Below are positions 36,804 through 48,435 of a stretch of DNA of 64,000 nt, piece after piece (position 1 is the first letter of the stretch; each line of letters begins with the position of its first letter). Under the pieces are notes generated by a model. It worked only from the letters and a program-made list of their open reading frames with translations, was not told where the DNA came from and ran no database searches. This DNA is from Brugia malayi. Lineage: Eukaryota > Nematoda > Chromadorea > Rhabditida > Onchocercidae. The DNA lies in contig NW_025062476.1 in NCBI RefSeq assembly GCF_000002995.4, positions 858,501 through 922,500 on the forward strand, in the 5' to 3' direction. A program made the position numbers and the translations under genes.

Positions 36804-38982
36804 CGTTTTTCACTTTTATAATCTACCTTTTCAAACAAAACAAAATATTTGCATATCAGATTTTAAACTTCATTTTAAATGCAAAAACTCACATGAATCA
36901 TCCTCTTCCATATCACTCTTTCTAATTCAATCACTCAAAATCTCACTAAAAATCCCGGTAGTTCTCAATCATTCACGCATTCCCTTCTATTCTCCCGCGT
37001 TTCCGTGTCCGTCTAAAAAGGACGCGGTCCTATAGCGTACGTAGAATGAAATAAAATAATCTCAGATTGTACAACGTATTTTCGTGTTGGATAAAATTAA
37101 AAAAGTAATAATTATAATAACTATATGCATTATTAATTAAAAAAAAAAAAGGATTATAATTCTTATTTCAATTTAATAAACAATATTTCATACAATAATA
37201 ATAATAATTTAAAATCATTGCTTCGTCATTTTTTTTTTTTTTTTGTTTTTTTGTCATTTATACAATTAATGAATTTTCAAAAATTTTCCATTTTTTCTTT
37301 TTAATTAAATTAATTTTTTTTTCTAATATTTTTTATAAAATAGTAGAAAAGTTTTCTAATGTTTTGTTTTTTGTTTTTTATTCAAAAATTCCAATAAAAG
37401 AAGAATGATTGTAATTAAATGAAGCAATGATTATTAAAATTTTTATTAAATTACTCAAACTTTAAAATACATTTTTTAATTAGTTCATTAATTAAAATAT
37501 ATAATTGAGGAAACAAATTGTTTATTAGTATTATCTTTGTAATAATTTTTATATTACTAAAATACAATTGGTAATGAATTGGATTTGAAAAGAAGGAAAT
37601 ATTCTTTAAAAAATATTATTTAAATTATTTTATTAAAAATGATAAATTATATAAGAAGCATCAAAAAAGCATATCCTTATTATTGTTTATTATTATTATT
37701 ACCATTATATCAATATCATTTACCACTACTATATATATTATTTATTTATTTATTATTAATTATTATTACTAATTAATGAGAATAATTAAAATCGTAATTT
37801 TTGATATGTAAACAAAGGATTCATTGATAAATAACAGTAAATTAAATGTGATATGAGAAGAGAAAGATGGAAAAGTATGAAATACATAAATTTGATTGAT
37901 AAGAGATTAAAAAAAAAAAAAAAAAAAAGATTATAATATCTCTTTTCTTCCATAATGTTTTTATTCCATACTTTTGCCACTTTATCTTTATTTAAAATTT
38001 GTTCAACAAGAATAAAGATAAAATTTATAAGTTTTTTTTTTTTTTTTTTAGAAAAAGAAGTAAGAAGAGAAAGAGGAGAAAAAAAATAATACTTTTGCAA
38101 TTAATAAATGTGAAAAAAAAAAAAGAAAAACAATTTAAAAAGAAATAATTATCAAATTTTAGTGATATATGATAACGTTGTGATATGTGATAACGATTCT
38201 ATAGATAGAAAAAAGGTAATATTAGCACCGATAATATTGTTAATATCATTCATTAATAAATAGATAAGAAATGCTTTTATTTATTTTAATTTATGATTAA
38301 TTCAGCTTTTACATAAATAAAACTTAATCCACCATTTTTACATTTCAATTAATTTTCTTTTTAACATTAATTAATCTGATATTAATTATTTTTTTCTAAA
38401 ATTAAAATAATAATAAGAAATGATTAATGCAAAATGGTAATCAATTAAAAAATTTTTTATTTTATTTTTTTTTTTTCACGAAATTATACAAAGATGAAAT
38501 TATTAAAGGTTAAAGATCAGAGAAATAGGAAATGATTCTGTTTAATGTATGAAATAATATTTGTATTTTAAAAAAACAAAAAAAAAAATTTTTTTTTTGA
38601 TAAACAAATCCAAAATTGCATTATCATTTGTTTATCACTTAATCATCCAATGTTTGAGCTATTTATTATCATTTCCAATTGTTTACTTCATTTGGGTTTT
38701 GTTGCTGCAACGAATAAATTTTGATTTATAAAAATTAAAGTATAAAATTTGATGATTTCAACAATTTTATACATACAATTATCTTAATTAAAAAATTAAA
38801 TTCCATTTATATTTTTGAACCTTTCCCACAATTCAATTTTCTATGCTAATTTCAATTTTTTTTCTTTGCTTTTTACATTTTAGTTTAAATCATATTAATT
38901 TGCTATTATATTATCCAACATGTTTAATATCTTTTTTTTTTTTTTTTTTGCTAAGCAATAATTTATTAAATTAATCAATTGT
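36804..38982. other. Intergenic between DCAF17 and coiled-coil genes
   Basis: The DCAF17 side has a short GC-rich patch (36993-37040). The rest is extremely AT-rich with long T/A runs. The 104-codon minus frame at 37786-38100 is made of Phe/Lys/Leu homopolymer stretches and is not supported as a gene. Confidence 0.55.
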
Positions 38983-41474
38983 CTAAAAATTTAAATCTTC
39001 CACCTGCAATTTAAATTTTTCTTCATTGTATTAAGAATTAAATCAAAATTTTAAATACTTTTTTTGTTGTTGTTGTTGTCATACAAACAGATTGTTTTGA
39101 TTTATTTTCTTCACTATGTAATGTAATTGAACTGGATGATGTATTACTGATAAATACTTCATCTAATGTTTTTGATATTGTTAGTATATATGTTTGCATT
39201 TTACTGCATTCCTCCTGCAAATTTAATTTTTTTCTTTCTTTATTTTAATTTATTTAATTAATCTTTATGAAATAATTTCAATTTGAAAATTTAAGAAACT
39301 AAATTGCAACCATTTCACTAATACTACTTATCATCATTTAATTTAGCAACTTTCCCTTTTTTTTTTTTTTTTTTTAATTTTTATTTTAGATTATTTTTGT
39401 CGTATTAAAATCACTTATATCAATAACAATTGGTCATCTAACATAAATAAATAAATAAATACATAATGCTGAAAAAAATATTGAGAAAATAAGTTTGAGA
39501 AAGGAAAAAGTAGACTAAATCAATTTCTATGATATATTTTGATCGTCAGATAAGTTTTAATCGATATGTTTATTAATCAGTTAATCAGTCAACTAATCAT
39601 TTAAATTCTATGATTCCACAGGTTGACTATTGTCTTGCTGTAAGATAAACAGTTAATTAATTAATTAATTAATTAATATGACATCACAAATACTCTAGCT
39701 TGTATATTTCGTTGTTTACAACGTTCCGCAGCATAAATCATTTCAACTTCGCGATCTTTCATTGCTTCAAATATTCTCAACAATCGTTGATTCACTTTTA
39801 ACCAATCAATCATCTTCCTTTCCATATCCATATTTTCTTGTTCTAACATTTTTATCTGATCATCCTAAATTAATATTAATTTATTGATAAAATATTTTAA
39901 TTACAATCCAATTTAATTATGTATTTTTAAGCAAAAAAAGAAACATTAATTTTATTTTATTTCTGCAATATTTTGCCAATAAATTGAATAAATGAATAAA
40001 ATGAAAAAAAAAAAAAAAAAAAAAAATTATAAAAGAGAAACAACAATAATAATAATAAAATAAATTCGATCAATAAAAAAAGTTACTTTGTAAATTTTTT
40101 TGAGTTAAAAAAATGATATTATAAAAGAGATAAATTACTTTATAAATTTTTTGAATATTATCATTTTGCCATCTACCAATTATTTTTCGTTTATGCTCAA
40201 TAAGTCGATATGTATAATCAATTTGTTTCTCAATTATTTTCACTTGTTCAGCATTTTCTATTAATCTTTTATCAGCAAGAATTTTCTGAAAATTTTGAAA
40301 AAATAATTTAAATTGAATCCAAAAAATTAAATGAAATTTTTTGCTTCGATGAAATTTATTAAAATAATTAAAATTTGTGCGCAAAATCACTGGTAGTTAT
40401 TATTGAAAGATATAGATAAGATGATAAAGTTAATCATAGAAATATAATATAGATAAGCTGAAAATTAAATTTTGAGTTTTGTCTAAATTTGTGTGCAAAA
40501 TCTCGAATCTTTCATAAATTTCTCCGAACAAAAAAAAAAAAAAAAAACCATAAATTCTAATTTCAATCAAAAATAATATGTAATGTTTGTATTTGTTTGA
40601 AAAAAATTTTTTATTATCTCAAAAAAATGGTACCAAATTTTATTTTATTTTTTAAATTCTATCATATTTTTATGTTATCAATCTTTCGCTATGAAATTTT
40701 AACATTTTGAATTAATTTCAAAAAAAAAAAAAACAGGAAGATATCAATTTTTTACCTGTCCATTTTCACTTTGCCATAATTGTGACCATTTTTCGGCTTC
40801 AAATGCAATTTCATCCTTAGATTGAATCGAATGTTTCGCAAAAATCATTTTCCGACTAATTTCCTCCATTAACTGAATTAATTTAAAATTCATTAGCATT
40901 CGAATTGAATGCTTTCAGTTTATAATTTTCCATTAAAATATTTAAAAGATTAAAAATAAAAAAAAAGAAATAGCAACCTGATTAGATTGTTGAATTAAAT
41001 TTTTATTCTTCTTTTGAGTAATGTAACGTGAATTTTTCAAATTTTTTAATTTTTCTTTCAATAATGCTGCTACTTTTTCCAATTCACACACTTAAAAATA
41101 TATAAATTTGAAATTTGAAATTATTAGAAATGTGAAAATAAACAATAATTCATTTTAAATTGGAAGAAAAATATCATCACTGCAAATAATTTTAACACAA
41201 AATTACTTCTGATTTTTTTTTTTTTTTTTTGCATGATTGAATAATTTAATATTTTGAAAAAGTTTTCCTTCAGATGATAACAGTATTGACAATGTTGATA
41301 ATGATGATAACTGATAACGATAACATTAGTCAAAATATATATACCTTGATATGCGGAATATGAATGTTTTACATTTTTCAAATGATAATTATAGAACAAA
41401 TTTTTGCTATTATATTTTGAATCCATGGAACATATTGAACATGAACAATGTTTTATTTGTGATTTGTCGAACAT
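38983..41474 (-). CDS. Coiled-coil protein of unknown function
   Basis: Seven minus-strand exons, 41474-41345, 41090-40978, 40872-40756, 40285-40139, 39864-39694, 39214-39059 and 39003-38983 (a 21-base last exon), join in phase to 284 residues. After a Cys-containing N-terminus (CSCSICSMDSKYNSK), residues about 45-205 are almost entirely charged helix with heptad character (ELEKVAALLKEKLKNLK, NAEQVKIIEKQIDYTYRLIE, KMLEQENMDMERKMIDWLKV). A Ser/Thr/Asn-rich tail ends EDLNF. I recognise no family. If the donor at 39693 (AGA|GTATTT) is not used, reading continues six codons to a stop at 39673, so two C-termini are possible. The ATG follows a TACTGCTAG acceptor by about 35 bases. Every junction has a standard donor and acceptor, which makes the model credible despite the AT-rich setting. 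Confidence 0.7.
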
Positions 41475-42442
41475 TATTGGATTTATAAAATTATCAGACA
41501 AAGTTTAACCTAGCAGTAGAAATATCGATTAGTAAATCATAGATCATTAATAGTAAGAAATTATAAAAATTAATAAATTACAAATTCATTATATTTAGAA
41601 ATAGTTTAATTCTGTTGATAGCTCATAATTCTATTTCAAATTCTATCATAACTGTTACATTTGTTTCTTTTTTTGATTTTCAATAAAAATTGAAATTCAA
41701 CAAAATCAATAGTCTATAAAGTTTATCATCTTTCAGTCTAATTAATGATAAAAAAAAAAAAAAAAAATCACTTGTTAAAATATCACAAATATACTGATAA
41801 AAATTTCCTTCTATAATTTCCAATATCAAAGATAAAAAAGAAATGATAACGTAAGCTGATGAAGACAACCGTTCTAACACGTTCAATCAATTAATATTGC
41901 ACTTATGCAACATAAAGTATTTCATTTAAATTTAAATTTAACTCCTGCAATCTTGCTAGAATTTCAAAGATGACATTTTTTATCTCATATATATCAATCC
42001 AAAAAAATTAATTTCTAAAAAGAAAATTTGGAAAGTAATTTATGAGTAATACTTAGTTTTTTATTTTCTCTTTCTCGTAATGTATATGCCATGTTGTATT
42101 AGAAAATATAAGTGTAACTTAGAACTCAGTAGTAAATCGTTTAAGCGATTGATACTGAACAAAAAAGTCGATTTTAAAAAGTGTTTCGAACAACTATTTT
42201 ATATACTTTTATGATTATTGTTTGTTTAAATGAGAACTACATCGACATATCTTTGGAATATTATGCTGTAAGTAAAATGTAGATCAATAATTGCTCGTTT
42301 ATCAATATTTGCAAAGATATTTATCAAAAAAGCGATTCATAAAGGAACTGAGATAAATAATAAAAGCATACACGAACACAGACAGGATATGTGTGAGAAT
42401 AAAATGTCGAAATTAAATCTTATTAAATGTAAATTGAAAACT

Positions 42443-42641
42443 TACATGACAATATTAAGAGACGTCTAGGGATGACAATATTAACAAATGTCTAGCTATA
42501 TATAAATGCAATAATGATTAATTAACAGATTAAATATTCTATATAAACTTCTATTTAATGATTAATTAACAGATTGAATATTCTTTATAAACTTCTATTT
42601 AATTTAATTAACAGATTGAATATGCTATATAAACTTCTATT
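42443..42641. repeat. Tandem repeat cluster, 44-bp and 28-bp units
   Basis: Three copies of a 44-base unit start at 42516, 42560 and 42604 (core TTAATTAACAGATTGAATAT...AAACTTCTATT). Just upstream, ATGACAATATTAA...TGTCTAG occurs twice at about 42446-42496. Sequence between copies differs by a few bases, so the array is not very recent. Confidence 0.75.
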
Positions 42642-42792
42642 CTTCTCAATTCATCCTGTTTATTTAAAACTACATTTGTAGGATGAAATGTGTTATTTTT
42701 TTTTTTATTTTCATTAGCTGACACACATTAACAAATATATTTTTTTCAGAGATTTTATTAACTAATAGCAATTTCATTAACTAACAGATAAA

Positions 42793-42798
42793 TTTATT
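42793..42798 (-). terminator. Candidate poly(A) signal of snurportin gene
   Basis: AATAAA on the minus strand begins one base after the snurportin TAA stop, which would imply a very short 3' UTR. Confidence 0.4.
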
Positions 42799-45175
42799 TT
42801 AACTGGAAACACTTTCGGGAGTTTTACCAATCATGCTAACATGTTTATGCTTTTGGTTATACGTTTCGATAAATTTTTGTGAACCGCCTGCTACTATTTC
42901 ATTTCCATTCATCAATTTTGCTGGTACTGGAACCGATAAAATTTCTGGTATCATCCATGGTTTCAACCATCCTACTAAAATTCAATTCAGTGAATTTTTT
43001 TTCTTTTTTTTTTTTTTTGCATTTTTTCACTTCAAAGAAATTGAACTCGATCACATCATTAATTACATGTATCAAAAGACAAAAAAAAAAAAAACAGATA
43101 ATACTAAAGCATTGCAAAATACATTCTCCTCCAAAAATTTAGTCAACTAAACTATCCAAAAAGTTTGTAGCCTAGAAAAATTGAATCAAATAGAATAATT
43201 ATATGAACTATATAGGATAGCTACATATCTATATAGCATATAATTACAAGGTATGACATACTAAATGAATTGATCAGTTCTCACAATTCTATTAAACATA
43301 GTAATGAAATGAAAAAGTAACAAACCAAGTGGACTTTGACCTTTAAGGTAATGCACACTAGCATGATAAAAAAGAACACCGTCAATTTCGAAGTGAAAAT
43401 TTCGATGCATCATTTCTGTCATGGAACTATGTTCACAACGACAATATGGAAGACATATAAAACGATACTGAAATATATCTGAAGTTAAATTACATTTAAC
43501 CAGTATACAATACTAAATTCATACATGAAATTCATAATGGATAAAAGTCAATTTCAAATATTTAGAAATGAAAAATTTGGAATCAAAAATTAGCTGCTAA
43601 ATACTAACAGGTATTTGCTTTGAGATCTCATGAAAATTCTCATTTTCACTTATACGCGAATTCATCATGAATAAACGGCAATCAAAATCCGAATCAGCAA
43701 CTGTAAGGCTATTCCATGCAATCATATCCAAACAATAGAATGTTGATGATTTTGCATCAAAAACACAATCCAAAAGAGTATACGCACCTATGTAAATACG
43801 AGCAAATAAAATTATTTCAGGAAAAAATTTATAACAACATCATTATATTGATGAAAATTACTTCTATAAGATCCAGATGATGAGACCTGGTGAAACTTGA
43901 GCTATATTTCATCTATACATATCGACTCACCACGACAAGGATGATTTCCGCCCGGAAGATAAGAATGAAATTGTGTAATGAGATAACCGGATTTCGAATA
44001 AGCACTTGTTACTCCCTGCAATAATTAATTGAACATACTAAAATCTTCTCTTTGTATTCTTCTCTTCGTAACAGATAAAATGAATTGTAGCAAAATTTTA
44101 AATGATAGTTTACGCAAGATTACGAAGTAATTCAAACTTCTCAAAGATTATCAAAATAAGTTACATGTGATAAAAGACTATCCATGAAAAAATATTGCAC
44201 TAATTCAAAGATAATTTCAAATAATTACAAAATGATAGTATGAATTAGAAATACCACTAGTCGTACTCGAAAAAAAAATTGCCTATGATTATGGAATATG
44301 CAAAAATAACTTTTCAACATATATAATAACAACATAATGAGTTTGAAATTCCATATCGGAGGTAAAAAAAAAAAAAAACTATATCAGAGTAAAATACTTT
44401 TTTTTAAAAAATATAAAGCAAGTGTAAACTATCATTTTAATTTTACATTAACTACAAATGAAATGATGGAACAATTATATTAACTACAAAAAATGAATTA
44501 TCAAATAATCTTAACAGCGTTTTTTTGCTTTCACAATGATATAATCACATACATTAGATGCGACCACAAGACATCGTTTACCAACCGGACACGGTATACA
44601 AATCCAATCCTTGGATAAACTCTCTGGAATATCCACCAACCATTCACTAAGCATTAGTTCATCTGCATAACGATTGTAATTCCTTTTTCGATTCATTTTC
44701 TTACTATTTTTATCAGGCACTAAGTCCATTTCTTCATCCTCTTTATCTTTCTCATCTTCATCAAATTCACTCATTGCCAATTTTCGTGCATGATTTGCAT
44801 AATCAAAACGAGCTCTATAAATGTCATGAAATTAAAAATACCTACAACTTTATAAGATGTAGACATTAACAAATTTTTATTTCCACAAAAGCAACATATT
44901 CTTTTTACTATAGAGGGAAGTAGTATTTTAATTTAATAACAAACGAAACTTTTAACTTCACCTAAAATGTAAATTTTTTTCTATATTCAACAAATATAAA
45001 AGACATACTCTTTCTGGCGTTGAAGAAACTCTTGTCGTCGCCTTTCTTGACTTACTTCTGCTCGTCCAATATATTTGTACTGCGAAAATCGTGGATGCTC
45101 TCGTGCCGTACTATTTGGCGCAATAGTTACTGAACTACCAGCCAATAAATGTGCCAAATCATCCATATTATCCAT
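42799..45175 (-). CDS. SNUPN: Snurportin-1, m3G-cap snRNP import adaptor
   Basis: Six minus-strand exons, 45175-45009, 44814-44553, 44015-43931, 43787-43609, 43467-43326 and 42974-42799, encode 336 residues (human 360). The N-terminal importin-beta-binding region includes HPRFSQYK, then [27 protein letters not shown]. An acidic linker follows. The trimethylguanosine-cap domain has [82 protein letters not shown] and [10 protein letters not shown], as in the family. It carries U snRNPs from cytoplasm to nucleus by bridging the m3G cap and importin beta. It lies downstream of NOL6 on the same strand, 590 bases away. Confidence 0.96.
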
Positions 45176-45764
45176 TTCCCTGGAAAAGAAAATTTATACT
45201 TGTATTAGCAACGATTAACTTTATCATCAAACATGGATATTTAAGCTGAACTAAGAATATTCAAATATATCTGCGCCGTATCTCAATCACTTCTATTCAA
45301 GCAATCAAACACATATAAACGTACCACCGATTGATTGTATAACAATCGTTTATATCTTTTTCTTTCTCTTTTTCTTCGAGATATTTCATCAAATATTTAT
45401 AATATAATCCATGCTAACAAAAGCAAAAATGAATCATTTATTGAAAACTTCTTACACATAATACCTTCTTACATGTAATAGATTCAGCAACAACAATAAC
45501 AACAATCAGAGGAACACATATCCAAAACTTTAGACGTAATATAAACTTATTTGGATGAACTGTGACATGAATTCAAAAATAATGGTGACATGAGTTAAAA
45601 AATAATAAAAACTAAGTTGAAATATTATCACCCATCCTTATATTGTGTCAATTTCTTAATCATTCAAAAAAAAAAAAAAAAAAGAAAATAGTCTATAAAA
45701 GCACTTTTGTTTGTAAAAAAAAAAAAAAAAAATCAGAGTCATTGACAAATAATACCACTAGAAT
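45176..45764. other. NOL6 to snurportin intercistronic region
   Basis: 590 bases with A runs at 45666-45682 and 45716-45731 and no open frame of note. It holds the NOL6 3' UTR and the snurportin trans-splice acceptor at its low end. Confidence 0.5.
45180..45187 (-). promoter_or_regulatory. Strong splice acceptor just before the snurportin ATG
   Basis: TTTTCCAG on the minus strand ends at 45180, four bases before the ATG at 45175. No upstream exon in phase is present, so this is most simply a spliced-leader site. As the downstream member of a same-strand pair, it could be processed from a shared NOL6-snurportin precursor. Confidence 0.6.
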
Positions 45765-46453
45765 TCAACTTGTCGTATTCTTTTCGTCTTTAGTAACACA
45801 ATGTTCGCTCACATTGTAAACAATGCCATGACCAAGTATTGTAAAATCATCCAGTATAGCTTTTGTATTAACTATTAACTTATTATCTGGTCCCTTTAAC
45901 CGATGTAAACAACTGGATATCTGCAAAGCAAATTATAATGAGACACTAATTGAATGTTAAAAACAATCTCACATCAACAATAATCTAATTACTCAATAAT
46001 ATATTCTACAGCTTAACAGATTAGTGATAAATAAAAACATTAAATTGCAAATAATTTTGGCAATCATTCTTAAAGAATACGAATAACATACGCTAGCATC
46101 TCGTGGTATTAATGCAGCTGGCTTCCATACCACTCCGATCACATCACCTACGTATTTGTTGTAGAAGAAAAGAGCAACTGAAGAGAAACATTGCCGCAAA
46201 CGCTTTATATAATCCCTAACTGGATCATAATCAATTACTGGTAATGGTCCATTTATTAATTTACCATGAATTACTTTTTGTCGGACCATATGTCGTCTTC
46301 TGATATGGATAGTAACATTACAGAAAGTGGAAACATTTGATGTGAATAATCCCTATAAATAATAAGACAAGATAAACGATTATTTTAGGGATGTAAATAT
46401 AATTTAAAAATGGTATGATATCAATCAATTATTTCAGAGATAGAAACATATTT

Positions 46454-46486
<33 letters not shown>

Positions 46487-48387
46487 CGAATACGGAAAAG
46501 GAATCTAAGATATTAATAAAAAAAAAATCCAAAAATAATGGAGAGTGAGATGATTGTGTTCAACGTTATTACAATAATATAGAGGAAAAAATAAATAAAT
46601 AAATAAAAACCTTTAAATTTAACGGCAACGAATTATTGATATGTTGTTCAATTAGTGCTGCTGATGCTTTGGCGAGTGCAATTATTCGTTTCAAGATCAA
46701 TGGTTGTGGTTCTTCTCTTGTCCATCTAACAAGGAAAGAAAAAAAAAGCCTATTTCTATCTTCATTTTGTGTCAAAAACAAATAATCATTGATTTTTATT
46801 GATTAATTGAAATTGATGTAAGAAGTGTGTATGTGACATCAAAATTTATTATTTGAATCTCATTTTAATTAAACTTACCGCAAATATTGAAACAATCACA
46901 AAACTGATAAAAATAAAAATGAGATATTTGAAATCGACAATAACTTACCGGTAACCACTCCTATCAACCGACGTACATATCACCATTACAGGCAATACCG
47001 GTCTCATTTTGATAAACTCTTTTTGTATTTCATCTACATCTTCCTCTAAAAAAAAACATAAATTCAACATTATTCATTCCAAGAGGATTTCTGAAAAACG
47101 GCTAATGAATATGTTCAAGGTGAAAATTCTAAAAACGAATAAAAATGTAGCAAACCTGTCCAATTGTTGTCGAAATCAACAAGTAACGGCTTTACTAACC
47201 AATTATGCGTAGAAAGCAATGTTAGAAAGTGAAAGAAACCAACAAATGATGTTCTAAAAAATGAAATCACTATAAAAACTTAAAAAAAAAATAATAAAAC
47301 TCAGCCATACTTTTATTAGATAGTCTCTATCGACTTTATTTTACTAATAATTATGAAACCAAACAAAAAAAAAAAAAGTGAAACAAAAAACAAAAAACAG
47401 AAAAAAAAGAACCTTGGTGGTTGAATTGAGAATGGTTTAAGAAATATGGAAGCAACTATAGTTTCCAAAATTACTTCGCTTAGATAATCAGATAATGCAT
47501 GAGATGATAACCAATACATCGCTAGACGACATGTATTAGCGAACGCATCGAATTGTTGGCTTACACTGAAAAAACATTCGTTAAATGAAGCATACAATAT
47601 TATTATTAGCAAATTTAAAACAATCGAACAGATTATTTCGCTCTCAGTGCGATTTAATAGAAAAGCGAATAATTTATTTGCCGTACATAATTTTCTTTAT
47701 CCTCAATGTCCAAAATTTTCGTTTCAAAATTATGAATTATGGTTTTGGCCATATACTCAAAGCATTATTATAAATTAGCCAAGGTATAGATGTTTTTTTT
47801 TCTTTCATTCTACATAAAATTCGACGCATAATCGACTAAATCGAAGGTATTAATACTTACCTATGTAATAATGAAGTAATTTGAGGTTCCAGTATTAGTT
47901 CCAACTCTTTCAATTTTGATGCTGGACTATCTTTTAGAATACCCGTCTTACCACCATTTAATTTCCTCATTATATGCACTTCTTTCGGATAGTTTATTAC
48001 CAAACGAAATACTACAGTATTCTGAAATATATAAGGATAGTGAATATTTAATGAAAGCTAAACATTGCAAGGTTTCTTTCTAATTCATAAGTAATTCTAA
48101 TTATCTTAATGACAAAATCATACTTACAAAATGAACAATTAAATAATCATCGAAGGGAATAGCTTGCATCGAATGTTTCTCCTTTAGTATTTTTGACAAC
48201 TCAATATAAAAGGCAGTCTTAAGGCGTGCAATAGCTCCCAGATCATCGCCCCATTTTCCACTTTGCTCCATAGTTATTTGCACTAAATATAGAACTAATC
48301 ATATTTTGATTTGAAAAAAAAAAAAAAAAAAGATGAATAATTATATAGATCTTAGTTTTTTTAAAGAAATAATGCATTAAAATATTT

Positions 48388-48435
<48 letters not shown>

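Larger units (their letters stand above)
41475..42798. other. Intergenic with repeats and a coding-like fragment
   Basis: Contains the repeat cluster at 42443-42641. On the minus strand from 42093 the frame MAYTLRERENKKL ends at a donor-like CTAA|GTATTA, and a second short piece (TRLQELNLNLNEILY) follows an AAATTCTAG acceptor in matching phase. No continuation could be found, so this is either a gene fragment or chance. Confidence 0.35.

Noticed and set aside
37786..38100. Minus-strand 104-codon frame
   Set aside because: Consists of Phe, Lys and Leu runs generated by T/A homopolymers; no splice or start context.
42833..43150. Plus-strand 105-codon frame
   Set aside because: Antisense to the last snurportin exon and extended through a T run; no evidence for coding.
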